Part shown: positions 35,484-44,606 of the stretch, one piece after another | Numbering within the stretch: position 1 is the stretch's first letter | Layout: every line of letters begins with the position of its first letter | Origin: Dyadobacter psychrotolerans | GTDB lineage: Bacteria > Bacteroidota > Bacteroidia > Cytophagales > Spirosomataceae | Length of the DNA stretch: 64,000 bases | NCBI RefSeq assembly: GCF_004349265.1 | Contig: NZ_SMFL01000001.1 | Location: forward strand, 186,001 to 250,000 | Direction: 5' to 3' | The notes under the pieces: generated by a model | What the model saw: only the letters and a program-made list of their open reading frames with translations | Databases searched by the model: none | What the model was told of the DNA's origin: nothing | Position numbers and translations under genes: made by a program

Positions 35484-36476
35484 CTATTTCGCTTGCTTCA
35501 GTGTTTTCAACAACTCGCCAATTACCTGATCGGTTGTGATATTTTCTGCTTCTGCCCTGAAATTCATGGCAATCCGATGGCGGAAAATTGGATATGCGAG
35601 TGTATGAATGTCTTCGGGAATGACAGCAAATCTTTCGTTCAAAACGGCTCTTGCTTTGGCGCATAATACCAGGGCCTGCCCGGCACGCGGACCAGCTCCC
35701 CAGTCACACCATTCTTTTACAAAGTCTGATGGGCTGCCCACAGGCCGTGTTGCTCGAACCAGCTTGTTAATCCACTCTATCAGTTCATCGCTGATGTGAA
35801 CCTGCCGTGTCAGTTTTTGTAATTCAACGATATCCACGTCCGACAATATTCTGTTGATAGTTGGACGGAAAGTGCCCGTGGTTCCTTTTAATACATCCAG
35901 CTCTTCCTGTTCGTTTGGATAATTCAGCTTGATGTAAAGCAAAAACCGGTCGAGCTGTGCCTCTGGCAAAGGGTAAGTTCCGGCCTGTTCAATCGGGTTC
36001 TGTGTTGCTATAATCAGGAACGGACTTGGAAGTTCATAATTTGTCCCGCCATAAGTAACACTTTTTTCCTGCATCGCTTCGAGTAAAGCCGCCTGTGTTT
36101 TAGGTGGTGTCCGGTTTATTTCATCGGCCAGAACAACGTTTGCAAAAATAGGTCCCTGGTTAAACTTGAAGAATTTTTTACCGGTTTCATGATCTTCTTC
36201 CAGAATTTCGGTTCCGATAATATCTCCCGGCATCAAATCCGGCGTAAACTGAACCCGCTTAAAGCTCATATGCAAAGCCTCTGACATGGTTTTCACCATC
36301 AGGGTTTTAGCCAAACCGGGAACGCCTTCCAGCAAGCAATGGCCACCTGCAAGAAGAGAAATCAAGATCTCATCAATTGCTTCCTGCTGGCCGACAATTA
36401 CCTTAGCGATTTCCTTTTTTAAAAGAGGCAGCTTGGCTACCAGTGCTTTATAATGGGTTAATTCCTGTGTTTCCAA
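35484..36476 (-). CDS. MoxR-family AAA+ ATPase
   Basis: 330 residues. Walker A GVPGLAKT (51-58), Walker B VVLADEINR (114-122), the MoxR-typical TPDLMPGDIIGTEIL and sensor/arginine regions (IATQNPIEQAGTYPLPEAQL, then DRFLLYI). MoxR ATPases act as chaperone-like remodellers with DUF58 and VWA proteins, in the cytoplasm at the inner membrane. It is the first gene of the MoxR-DUF58-BatA-DUF4175 series on the minus strand, after DUF4159. The 198-bp gap upstream contains degenerate palindromic sequence (GAGAGCCGCAGAGCAGAG and GTTCTGTGGAACC) rather than an obvious promoter. Confidence 0.95.
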   Translation of the reverse strand: METQELTHYKALVAKLPLLKKEIAKVIVGQQEAIDEILISLLAGGHCLLEGVPGLAKTLMVKTMSEALHMSFKRVQFTPDLMPGDIIGTEILEEDHETGKKFFKFNQGPIFANVVLADEINRTPPKTQAALLEAMQEKSVTYGGTNYELPSPFLIIATQNPIEQAGTYPLPEAQLDRFLLYIKLNYPNEQEELDVLKGTTGTFRPTINRILSDVDIVELQKLTRQVHISDELIEWINKLVRATRPVGSPSDFVKEWCDWGAGPRAGQALVLCAKARAVLNERFAVIPEDIHTLAYPIFRHRIAMNFRAEAENITTDQVIGELLKTLKQAK

Positions 36477-36674
36477 TCTTAGTGGATTTTATAGTTTATA
36501 GGTTCGGTCACACGGACTGACAAAGAGCTTGGGAGAGAGCCGCAGAGCAGAGCTATTTATGTTGGAATGATTAATATTCCATTTTAAACTTTTAATAAAA
36601 TATCCTCTGTTGTTCTCGATTTAAGTCTGTGAGCCCGCGCGGCGTCCGTTCTGTGGAACCTTCTTCTATTGCTC

Positions 36675-37292
36675 TCAGGCAGTTAGCGCGTACATAACAA
36701 TATTTACTCCAAACCTTGTGTTGTCGACGGCCAAAAATCTTTTGTTTCGAAAGTCATAATCCCATTCACAGCCATAGTCCTTATTGCTGTACAAAACCCC
36801 TATCCTGCCGTTCACAGTCACTGCTTTCAGATAGTCATGAACAAGATCATCTCCCCAGCCGTTGAGCTCAAAGGAAGTTGTTGGCGGGCCGTCTTCAAAC
36901 TTGAAGAAACAGTTGTATATTTCGTGATTGTTAGGAATTTTCTGTAAAGCTTTTGGCCCGAAAGTCCTTTCCATTTCCTGTTCAAAAGATTTGGCAAAAA
37001 GTCCGTCGATATCATGATTGCAGTCATCGACGAACACAAACCCGCCGTTTTGAACATACCTTTTAAAATGATCCCGCTCCACCGCAGAAAATTCTACCAG
37101 CTTGTGGCCGCTGAGATAACAGAACGGACTTTTAAAAATTTCGTTACTGTTCAGCTGCACTAATTTTTCCTTCTCATCAATCGGCACGGTTGTGTATTCA
37201 ACCAGCGAATGCAGCAGGTTTGACGGCATGCGCTGGTCGGTGTCCCAATTGCCAGATGTGTATTGAATACGTGTAAAAAAGAATGGCTTCAT
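36675..37292 (-). CDS. DUF4159 domain protein
   Basis: 205 residues, the whole protein being one DUF4159 domain. It starts MKPFFFTRIQYTSGNWDTDQ and includes FKRYVQNGGFVFVDDCNHD and GVLYSNKDYGCEWDYD. The fold is class-I glutamine-amidotransferase-like in related proteins, but no catalytic Cys-His pair is obvious here. No signal peptide is visible, in contrast to longer DUF4159 proteins. It sits between the TldE and MoxR genes, all on the minus strand, in agreement with the frequent clustering of DUF4159 with MoxR genes. Confidence 0.85.
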   Translation of the reverse strand: MKPFFFTRIQYTSGNWDTDQRMPSNLLHSLVEYTTVPIDEKEKLVQLNSNEIFKSPFCYLSGHKLVEFSAVERDHFKRYVQNGGFVFVDDCNHDIDGLFAKSFEQEMERTFGPKALQKIPNNHEIYNCFFKFEDGPPTTSFELNGWGDDLVHDYLKAVTVNGRIGVLYSNKDYGCEWDYDFRNKRFLAVDNTRFGVNIVMYALTA

Positions 37293-37302
37293 AATGTGGT
37301 AT

Positions 37303-37433
37303 TACACAGGGAACCACGGAGTTAAAGAAAGAGCCACAGAGTTTAAAAGTAAATCTTAATAACTCCTTAGTCAGATAAATATAATTCTGTGGCTCTCTTA
37401 CACTCTTTAAATTCGCAGCGTTCGCTCTGTGTA
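37303..37433. repeat. long imperfect inverted repeat between TldE and DUF4159 genes
   Basis: The left arm (37303-37342, from TACACAGGG to CCACAGAG) and right arm (about 37384-37433, from TTCTGTGGCTCT to CTCTGTGTA) are complementary over most of their length with a few bulges, giving a large hairpin that fills the intergenic gap. ACACAGGGAACCACGGAG-type sequences recur in intergenic regions of Bacteroidetes genomes as I know them. Possibly a REP-like element or an operon attenuator. Confidence 0.6.
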
Positions 37434-37440
37434 CCGTCAA

Positions 37441-38778
37441 CTAAACAGCGTCTGAGAGTGAAGAAAAAGTAAACTCCCTGATTTTCATGGGAGGTATCAT
37501 ATAGTTTCTTTCCGATTCGGTGCTTACCACGCGTTCCGGTTTACCCAGTGTTTCAAGGTTGTTCAGCATAATAACCGGACTTTCATTAAAACGGAAGTTT
37601 TTCACCGGATGTTTTATTTTGCCGTTTTCGATATAAAATGTACCGTCACGCGTAAGTCCTGTTAAAAGCAGTGTTTGTGGATCCACGGTGCGGATGTACC
37701 AAAGCTTGGTTACCAGAATGCCCTGTTTGGTCGACTTGATCATGTCTTCCAACGAAGCTGTTCCGCCTTCCATAATCATGTTGTTAGGAAAAGGAACTGG
37801 TTCAACACCTTTTTTTTGGGCCCAGTATCTGTTGTAATACATATTTTTCACAACACCTTTTTCGATCCAGTTCATCCTTTTCTGAGGCATACCATCGCCG
37901 GAATAGGGAGAAGCGGGAAGATCCGGATTTAGCGGATCAGAATAAATATTAACGCGTTCGTCAACAATTTTTTCTCCTAATTTTGTGGTTCCTCCCTGTT
38001 TACTCAGAAACGATCTGCCTTCGTCCGCACTTCTCGCGTCCATTCTGAAAAAGATATTTTCCAGTAAAACGGCTGCGGCGGTCGGTTCGAGAATAACTGT
38101 GTATTTTCCTGGTTCTAATGCTTTTGCCCCAACTGATCCTTTTGACTTTGCAATCGCAATTCTTGTTGCTGCTGCGGTATCCAGTTTACTAAAATCACTG
38201 TATCCTCTTGCTACATAACCCGAACCGGTACCGTCAGGCGTTCTTACTGTCAGCGAAAAATTGACGCTGGTACTCGGATAATAAGCAAACAAACCTTTCG
38301 AATTCATCATGGCCGAAAAGCCCGTTTCGTTTTCAAGAAAGCCGGCAGCTGTCAGGTTTTGTGCTCTTGACAACTCCAGACTTTTCCCCACCGCCGCAGC
38401 GCGGGAATCCGGATTGACAGCAGCAGTCGATTCAAAATATCCTTTTGATGAAAGATATTTCTGGGGCCCAATAATGCTCATAAACTCCGGGTTTTCAGGA
38501 GCGAGTTTTGCCAGTTCTTCCGATCTTCTCACCACCTTTTCAAATGACTCATCGCTGAATTCATCTATGGTCGCAATTCCTGTTTTTTTCCCAAAAGATG
38601 ATTTAACTGCAAGATTTTGGTTTACAAGGCTTCCGCTCGTTGAAACCTCATTACGGGCGTAACGAATATTTCCTCTCTGCTCCCCCTGTAAAGTAATCTC
38701 GCATTCATCTGCTTTGGAATAAGCAAGTACCTTTTGTAACAAGGCTTTTGCTTCTGCCTCAGATAATATAATGGCCAT
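37441..38778 (-). CDS. TldE/PmbA-family protein, downstream paralogue
   Basis: 445 residues from the ATG at 38778. This start aligns with the paralogue at 41832 (MAIxLSxxEAKxL), so the upstream ATG at 38820 is rejected. TldE is the non-catalytic partner of TldD; together they form a heterodimeric metalloprotease that degrades unfolded peptides and, in E. coli, matures microcin B17. The N-terminal KADECEITLQG and GNIRYARNEVSTSG and the C-terminal GLTRDGTFYIENGKIKHPV are family-typical, and the TldD HExxxH motif is absent, as expected. It lies 13 bp after its TldD partner. The whole gene is similar to the TldE at 40483-41832, indicating tandem duplication. Confidence 0.9.
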   Translation of the reverse strand: MAIILSEAEAKALLQKVLAYSKADECEITLQGEQRGNIRYARNEVSTSGSLVNQNLAVKSSFGKKTGIATIDEFSDESFEKVVRRSEELAKLAPENPEFMSIIGPQKYLSSKGYFESTAAVNPDSRAAAVGKSLELSRAQNLTAAGFLENETGFSAMMNSKGLFAYYPSTSVNFSLTVRTPDGTGSGYVARGYSDFSKLDTAAATRIAIAKSKGSVGAKALEPGKYTVILEPTAAAVLLENIFFRMDARSADEGRSFLSKQGGTTKLGEKIVDERVNIYSDPLNPDLPASPYSGDGMPQKRMNWIEKGVVKNMYYNRYWAQKKGVEPVPFPNNMIMEGGTASLEDMIKSTKQGILVTKLWYIRTVDPQTLLLTGLTRDGTFYIENGKIKHPVKNFRFNESPVIMLNNLETLGKPERVVSTESERNYMIPPMKIREFTFSSLSDAV

Positions 38779-38791
38779 AATGTCCTGAACG

Positions 38792-40429
38792 TTATATTTT
38801 TCTAGCTGTGTTGATAACATTTACTCCGTCGAAACGGGCTGTTGAACTCCCGTGAGATACCGCACTCGATTGGGAAGGCTGGCCTTTTCCATCTGAGAAA
38901 GATCCACCCAAACGATAATCACGTTCGTCACAAACCTTAGAGCAGGAGTTCCAGAATTCCTGGGTATTGGATTGATAGGCTACGTCATTTAACATACCTA
39001 CAATTTTTCCATCTTTGATTTCATAAAACAACTGACCGCCAAACTGGAAGTTATAACGTTGCTGATCAATTGAGAACGATCCGTCACCGATAATGTAAAT
39101 TCCTTTTTTAACATCCTTGATCATGTCATCCACAGACAAAGGTGTTTTACCGGCTGCCAGTGAAACGTTTGGCATACGCTGAAACTGAACTGAACTCCAG
39201 CTATCTGCATAGCAGCATCCCTGAGATTCTTTTTCACCCAAAATATGAACCTGATCGCGTGTTGCCTGATAATTAACCAAAACACCGTCTTTTACCAGAT
39301 CCCATTTCTTTGTGTTTACGCCTTCGTCATCCCAGCCTACTGCACCCAAAGATCCAACCTGTTGTTTATCAGCGATCAAATTCACTTCTTTGCTGCCATA
39401 CTGGAAATTTTTAGATTGCCATTTGTCCAAAGTCGCAAAGGAAGTTCCTGCATAATTCGCTTCATATCCAAGTACCCTGTCCAGTTCAAGCGGATGACCA
39501 ACTGATTCGTGAATTGTTAACCAAAGGTGTGAAGGATCCAGGATCAGATCGTATTTACCAGCTTCGACCGATTTTGCTGTAAGCTTTTCTTTTGCCTGTT
39601 TTGCTGCTGAAATTGCATCTTCAAGCATATCATAACCTTTGTTGTAGCGGGTTGTGATACCTGTAACTTTGTCGGCTGGATTGGTTTGCAAATAATCATA
39701 ACCCATTCCCATCGGAGAGCTCAGTGCATTTCTTGTCTTAAAGGTACCTGATTTAGGATCAATCGCGGTAACGTTAAACTGAGGAAAAATCCGGTGAATA
39801 TCCTGGTCGATGTATGATCCGTCGGTAGAAGCAAAATATTTTTGCTCATTTACCTGAAACATAATCGAGTTCACAAAGTTCGCTCCGTTTTGCATAGCTG
39901 CTGCATTAACAGAAAGCAGCAAGTCTACTTTTTCCTTAATCGGAACCTCAAATGCGTTTATTTTAATCGGTGCTTTCCAGCTCACTTCACCAAAACCTTT
40001 TTGAGGCGCTAGCTGTACCGGTTCTTTCATCAATTTAGAATTCGCTTTGGCTATTGCAACTGCATCGGCTGCAGCTTTGGCCATTTGCGCTTCATTTTTC
40101 GCATCTGCAACAGCCGCAAATCCCCAGCATCCGTTGGCGATCACTCGCACACCAACGCCATAAGATTCTGTATTAACGATATTCTGAACTTTATCTTCGC
40201 GAGTTACCACAAACTGGTTCAGGTAACGGCCAATTCGTACATCCGCATAAGTTGCGCCCTGAGATTTGGCTGCATTAAGTGCCGCGTCAGCAAGTCGTTT
40301 TTTAACAGATACATCCAGGCCGGGTTCCATTAGTGCCTCTGGTGATACCGTTCTACCCATTGCAAGGCCAGGCAACATGAACGCTCCGGTTCCTAGTCCA
40401 GCTAATTGTATAAAATCTCTACGTTTCAA
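38792..40429 (-). CDS. TldD-family metalloprotease, downstream paralogue, with Tat signal
   Basis: 545 residues. The N terminus MKRRDFIQLAGLGTGAFMLP has a twin-arginine signal, so the enzyme is probably exported folded, unlike cytoplasmic E. coli TldD. The zinc motif HESVGH (His307, Glu308, His312) is in the context LTIHESVGHPLELDRVLGYE. The C-terminal part has QRYNFQFGGQLFYEI followed by KDGKIVGML, and a conserved GCCYADSW. It forms a pair with the TldE protein encoded immediately downstream, and is paralogous to the TldD at 41931-43574. Confidence 0.9.
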   Translation of the reverse strand: MKRRDFIQLAGLGTGAFMLPGLAMGRTVSPEALMEPGLDVSVKKRLADAALNAAKSQGATYADVRIGRYLNQFVVTREDKVQNIVNTESYGVGVRVIANGCWGFAAVADAKNEAQMAKAAADAVAIAKANSKLMKEPVQLAPQKGFGEVSWKAPIKINAFEVPIKEKVDLLLSVNAAAMQNGANFVNSIMFQVNEQKYFASTDGSYIDQDIHRIFPQFNVTAIDPKSGTFKTRNALSSPMGMGYDYLQTNPADKVTGITTRYNKGYDMLEDAISAAKQAKEKLTAKSVEAGKYDLILDPSHLWLTIHESVGHPLELDRVLGYEANYAGTSFATLDKWQSKNFQYGSKEVNLIADKQQVGSLGAVGWDDEGVNTKKWDLVKDGVLVNYQATRDQVHILGEKESQGCCYADSWSSVQFQRMPNVSLAAGKTPLSVDDMIKDVKKGIYIIGDGSFSIDQQRYNFQFGGQLFYEIKDGKIVGMLNDVAYQSNTQEFWNSCSKVCDERDYRLGGSFSDGKGQPSQSSAVSHGSSTARFDGVNVINTARKI

Positions 40430-40482
40430 AGTAAGGTTGTTTACTAAATGACGAAAATATGATTCTTAAAAGTCAGGCAATC

Positions 40483-41832
40483 CTAAACAGCGTCAGACAA
40501 GCTGGTGAAGGTAAAGTCTCTGATTTTCAATGGCGGAATAAGATTTCCGCTGGCACGCATTGGTTTTCCCATCGCTTCCAGGTTGTTCAGCATGATGACA
40601 GGACTTTCGTTGAAACGGAAGTTTTTCACAGGGTATTTGATTTTTCCGTTTTCGATATAAAAAGTACCGTCCCGGGTAAGTCCGGTGTATAACAACGTTT
40701 GCGGATCCACGGCACGTATGTACCAAAGGCGTGTTACCAAAATTCCTTTTTCTGTCCCCTTGATCATCTCAGCAAGGGTTTGCGTGCCGCCCGCGAAAAT
40801 GAAGCCCGAAGGAGCAGGGATTGCTTTTACGCCTTTTTTCTCAGCCCAGTAACGCGAGTAGTACATATTTTTCACTACGCCGTTTTCAACCCAAACCACT
40901 TTTTCCTGAGGCATTCCATCGCCTCCGCCACCACCAAAACGACCGCCGCCGCCACCGCCAAACGGAGATCCCGGAATTTCCAGATTTTGTGGATCAGAGT
41001 AGATATTTACGCGTTCGTCAAAAAGTTTTTCACCCAGTCGTGTTCCTCCTCCTTTTTTGCCAAGAAAACTTCTTCCTTCATCTGCACTACGCGCATCCAT
41101 GCTGCGCATCATATTTTGCAGCAGATCCACACCGGCGGTTGGTTCCAGTATTACGGTGTATTTCCCTGGTTCAAGTGCTTTTGCTTCTGATGAAGCCAAC
41201 GCTTTTTGCATGGCAACCTCAGTTGCTGATTTTGCACTCAATTTTGAAGCGTCATTGTAATCGCGGGCTGCATAACCGGATCCTTTTCCGTCTGCGGTAC
41301 GAACAGTGATTGAGAAATCGATTGATGTTGCTTTGTTGTATCCAAAAAGTCCTTTGCTGTTTCCCAACGCGGAGAAACCTGTTGTATCCTCCAGATAACC
41401 GGCAGCGGTCAGGTTTTTCTTTGCACAGGGATCAATGCTGTCAAACGCAGCCTGTGCACGGTAATCAGGAGTAATAGCGGCAGTACTGTCCGAAAAAGAA
41501 TTGATTTCAAGATATTTTTGTGGACCAAGCATCGGTACATATTCCGGATTGTCTGGCGCAAGCTTGGCAATTTCCTCTGCTCTTCTTACTGTTTTTTCCA
41601 AGGAAGCGTCATCAAACTCATTAATGGTTGATGTTCCGGATTTTTTTCCAAAAACTGCTGTAACTGAAAGCGAAAGATTTGTTGTCTCCCCGCTTGTAGA
41701 AACTGAATTTCTAGCATAACGAATATTTCCTGTGCGGGAGCCCGAAAGCCCTACGCTCATTTCGTCTGCTTTGGAAAAAGCCAAGACCTTGTCTATTATT
41801 TTCTTCGCTTCTTCTTTTGATAAAATTGCCAT
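40483..41832 (-). CDS. TldE/PmbA-family protein, upstream paralogue
   Basis: 449 residues. Same architecture as the TldE at 37441: MAILSKEEAKKIIDKVLAF and GNIRYARNSVSTSG at the N terminus, GLTRDGTFYIENGKIKYPV near the end. It differs in a glycine-rich insertion (SPFGGGGGGRFGGGGGDGMP, near residue 300). It lacks HExxxH, as expected for the non-catalytic subunit. It has no signal peptide although its TldD partner carries a Tat signal, so the pair would need co-export or would act in separate compartments. It lies 98 bp downstream of that TldD gene. Confidence 0.9.
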   Translation of the reverse strand: MAILSKEEAKKIIDKVLAFSKADEMSVGLSGSRTGNIRYARNSVSTSGETTNLSLSVTAVFGKKSGTSTINEFDDASLEKTVRRAEEIAKLAPDNPEYVPMLGPQKYLEINSFSDSTAAITPDYRAQAAFDSIDPCAKKNLTAAGYLEDTTGFSALGNSKGLFGYNKATSIDFSITVRTADGKGSGYAARDYNDASKLSAKSATEVAMQKALASSEAKALEPGKYTVILEPTAGVDLLQNMMRSMDARSADEGRSFLGKKGGGTRLGEKLFDERVNIYSDPQNLEIPGSPFGGGGGGRFGGGGGDGMPQEKVVWVENGVVKNMYYSRYWAEKKGVKAIPAPSGFIFAGGTQTLAEMIKGTEKGILVTRLWYIRAVDPQTLLYTGLTRDGTFYIENGKIKYPVKNFRFNESPVIMLNNLEAMGKPMRASGNLIPPLKIRDFTFTSLSDAV

Positions 41833-41930
41833 TTGAAAAAAGTTAAATGCGTTATGTCCTTACTCTTAGTTTTATGATTTTGCCTGGCTGTCCTGATTTA
41901 AAAATCAAACAACTTAAACAATAAACCCTG

Positions 41931-43574
41931 TCAGATTTTTCTTCCCGTATTAATTACGTTCACAGCATCAAACCTTGTAGTTGCGCTTCCGTGAGAAACT
42001 GCACTCACCTGCGAAGGCTGACCTTTTCCGTCAAAGAAAGAACCAAATGTTCGGTAATCGTCTTTGTCACAAAGCTGTGAACAGGAGTTCCAGAATTCCT
42101 GTGTATTGGACTGATAAGCAACATCTTCCAACATCCCGGCTATCTGGCCATTTTTGATTTCGTAGAAAACCTGTCCGCCAAACTGGAAGTTATAACGCTG
42201 CTGATCAATTGAATAAGAGCCCCTTCCGATGATGTAAATCCCTTTGTCGACGCCTTTGATCATATCCAGAACACTGCGTTTTTCTGTACCCGCTTTTAGA
42301 GAAATGTTTGGCATACGCTGGAACTGAACCGAATTCCAGTTGTCGGCATAACAGCATCCGTGCGATTCTTTTTCACCAAGAATACTTACCTGGTCGCGTG
42401 TTGCCTGGTAATTTACCAAAATACCATCTTTGATAATATTCCATTCCTTGCAGGGAACGCCTTCATCGTCGTAACCAACAGCACCCAGTGTATGAGCCTG
42501 TGTTTTGTCCGCAACGATGTTAACAAGTTTACTTCCATAGTTGAAATTTTTAGCCTGCCACTTATCCAGCGTAGCGAAGCTCGTTCCTGCGTAATTGGCC
42601 TCATAACCAAGTACCCGGTCAAGTTCAGTCGGGTGACCTACCGACTCGTGAATAGTTAGTCCAAGGTGGTTTGGATCAAGTACCAGATCGTACTTTCCTG
42701 CCAAAACCGATTTGGCCGTCATTTTTTCTTTTGCCTGTTTGGCAGCTACGATCGCATCTTCTACCATGTCATAAGAATTCCGGTAGCCGACAAGACCATT
42801 TGGACCGGCGATTTTTTCAGAAGCAAGACCGTCCAGATACTCGAAACCCATTCCCATCGGAGAACTGATGGCGTCACGGGTTTTAAATTTTCCGGCAGCT
42901 TTATCAATGGCTGTTACCGTGAAAGTTGGCCAGATGCGGTGTACGTCCTGATCGATAAATGAACCATCCGAAGAAGCGAAATATTTTTGTTCGTTTACAA
43001 AGAAAAGATTCGACGTTACAAAGCCGGCACCATTAGCCATTGCTGCTCCGTTTACGTTCATCAGCAGATCAATTTTCTCCTGAATAGGTATTTCAAAAGC
43101 GTTTTTCTTAATCGGAGTCTTCCAGGTTTTGTCACCTACTCCTTTTTGCTCGGCGAGAACAACGGGTTCCTTTTGAAATTTTGAATTTGCTTTGGCAATC
43201 GCAACGGCAGTAGCCGCACACTTCGCAATTCCGTCCGCAGTAACGTCGCTGGTTGCCGCAAATCCCCAGGTCCCATTGGCAATTACACGAATACCGATTC
43301 CATAAGATTCTGCATTCTGAATGTTCTGGACTTGTTTTTCACGGGTAAAAACATATTGCTGTAAATATCTGCCGATACGAACATCGGTATAAGTTGCGCC
43401 TTTGCTCTTGGCTGCATTCAAAGCTATTTCAGATAATATTTTCTTGACAGGTGCATCCATCCAGGGATCAAGCAAATGCTCAACAGGGACCGAATTTCCA
43501 ATTACAGGTACGTTTGGGAGCATCAGTGCGCCAAGCCCCATACCCGACATTTGCATAAAATCTCTTCTTTTCAT
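41931..43574 (-). CDS. TldD-family metalloprotease, upstream paralogue, with Tat signal
   Basis: 547 residues, first gene of the four-gene TldD/TldE block on the minus strand. Twin-arginine signal MKRRDFMQMSGMGLGALMLP, then the TldD fold, with the zinc motif HESVGH at His309-Glu310 in LTIHESVGHPTELDRVLGYE and GCCYADNWNSVQFQRMPNIS towards the C terminus. Closely similar along its full length to the TldD at 38792. Its upstream region (43575-43757) contains no clear TAnnTTTG promoter. It may begin the transcript that runs on through DUF4159 and MoxR. Confidence 0.9.
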   Translation of the reverse strand: MKRRDFMQMSGMGLGALMLPNVPVIGNSVPVEHLLDPWMDAPVKKILSEIALNAAKSKGATYTDVRIGRYLQQYVFTREKQVQNIQNAESYGIGIRVIANGTWGFAATSDVTADGIAKCAATAVAIAKANSKFQKEPVVLAEQKGVGDKTWKTPIKKNAFEIPIQEKIDLLMNVNGAAMANGAGFVTSNLFFVNEQKYFASSDGSFIDQDVHRIWPTFTVTAIDKAAGKFKTRDAISSPMGMGFEYLDGLASEKIAGPNGLVGYRNSYDMVEDAIVAAKQAKEKMTAKSVLAGKYDLVLDPNHLGLTIHESVGHPTELDRVLGYEANYAGTSFATLDKWQAKNFNYGSKLVNIVADKTQAHTLGAVGYDDEGVPCKEWNIIKDGILVNYQATRDQVSILGEKESHGCCYADNWNSVQFQRMPNISLKAGTEKRSVLDMIKGVDKGIYIIGRGSYSIDQQRYNFQFGGQVFYEIKNGQIAGMLEDVAYQSNTQEFWNSCSQLCDKDDYRTFGSFFDGKGQPSQVSAVSHGSATTRFDAVNVINTGRKI

Positions 43575-43757
43575 TTCTTTTAATTTGGCCCTTCTAAGCT
43601 AGGGATGAAGTTTAAGTGACTAACCAGCGATTGTAAATCTTCAATCAAAAAAAATACAATTTGAAGCACAATTTAGTCAATATATTCACAGTAAAAATTT
43701 AGTATCAGTTTTAATTAATTAGATTTTATCGGGCTTCTCTCTACATAAATAATCCAA

Positions 43758-44327
43758 TCATTGCCGAAAAAGCTGTACTTCCTGACGAAGAAAAGAAAGC
43801 ATCCTTACCAACCGTATTTCCACAGTTTTGAAAGGAGAAAGCAGATTTAGGTTGTTCAAATTAAACGGGCCAATAACCCTGTTTTTCAAGCTGATAATCT
43901 TAATTGGTTTTTGAAAGTTTTCAATTGCACGAACATATTCATTCATCAACCTGCCATCCTCATGGTTGGTCACAAGGCTTCTGCGAATGCTAAACTCATT
44001 TTCAAAGGAAAAATTCGTTTTCTCCGGTTTAGCTTTGCCCCTTTCACTGATCGATTTAATAGCAAAATTTCTGGCCGTTACTATAAAATATGCTTTTAGA
44101 TTTCCTATCGAATCAGTATTCAATGTTTGCCGAGAGAGCCATAACTCTCTACAAATTTTTTGAATCCAATCCTTTATTTCTTCCTGATCATTTGAATAAT
44201 TAATCAATACACGAACCAGCGTTGGGTGGTACTGCTCGAACAAAATTCTGAAAGAGATGCCGTCCTTGCCAGAAAGCAGTCCTTCAAGTTCCCTATCTGA
44301 AAATGTTGATTTATTCATATTCGTCAA
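43758..44327 (-). CDS. divergent ECF-type RNA polymerase sigma factor
   Basis: 189 residues. The N-terminal half fits sigma region 2 (FRILFEQYHPTLVRVLINYSNDQEEIKDWIQ, then KAYFIVTARNFAIKSI). The C-terminal half aligns only loosely with region 4: TVEIRLVRMLSFLRQEV recalls the end of the helix-turn-helix, but the usual LPERRREVF and GxSxxEIA pieces are replaced by FQKPIKIISLKNRVIGPFNL. It may bind an unusual -35 element or be decaying. A FecR-like protein is encoded 279 bp upstream on the same strand; the usual order is sigma first. An alternative start is the Met at residue 4. Confidence 0.7.
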   Translation of the reverse strand: MTNMNKSTFSDRELEGLLSGKDGISFRILFEQYHPTLVRVLINYSNDQEEIKDWIQKICRELWLSRQTLNTDSIGNLKAYFIVTARNFAIKSISERGKAKPEKTNFSFENEFSIRRSLVTNHEDGRLMNEYVRAIENFQKPIKIISLKNRVIGPFNLNNLNLLSPFKTVEIRLVRMLSFLRQEVQLFRQ

Positions 44328-44606
44328 AAGATCTATAAAAATTGAATCAAAATATTATTCGGATTATTTAGATGTTATAAATATAATAAATCGCAAATCA
44401 TGATTAGTACAGGATATTAGTTTATTTTAATCAATAGTTAATATTTATTTATATTTTAAATTTTATGTAATAATTACAACATTTACTTATAAATAAGCCT
44501 GACATTTCAGAATTCTTATCAAAACACAACGTAACGACAATTCCCCGGGAATGACCAAATGATATTTTGCCATTCGGACAGCCTTTCTTACAGCATCTAC
44601 CCTACG

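Noticed and set aside
40821..41309. Long plus-strand frames opposite the TldE gene (also 111-644 opposite nhaA and similar cases)
   Set aside because: Antisense shadows of real genes on the opposite strand; composition is Cys/Arg/Phe/His-rich without domain or start signals.
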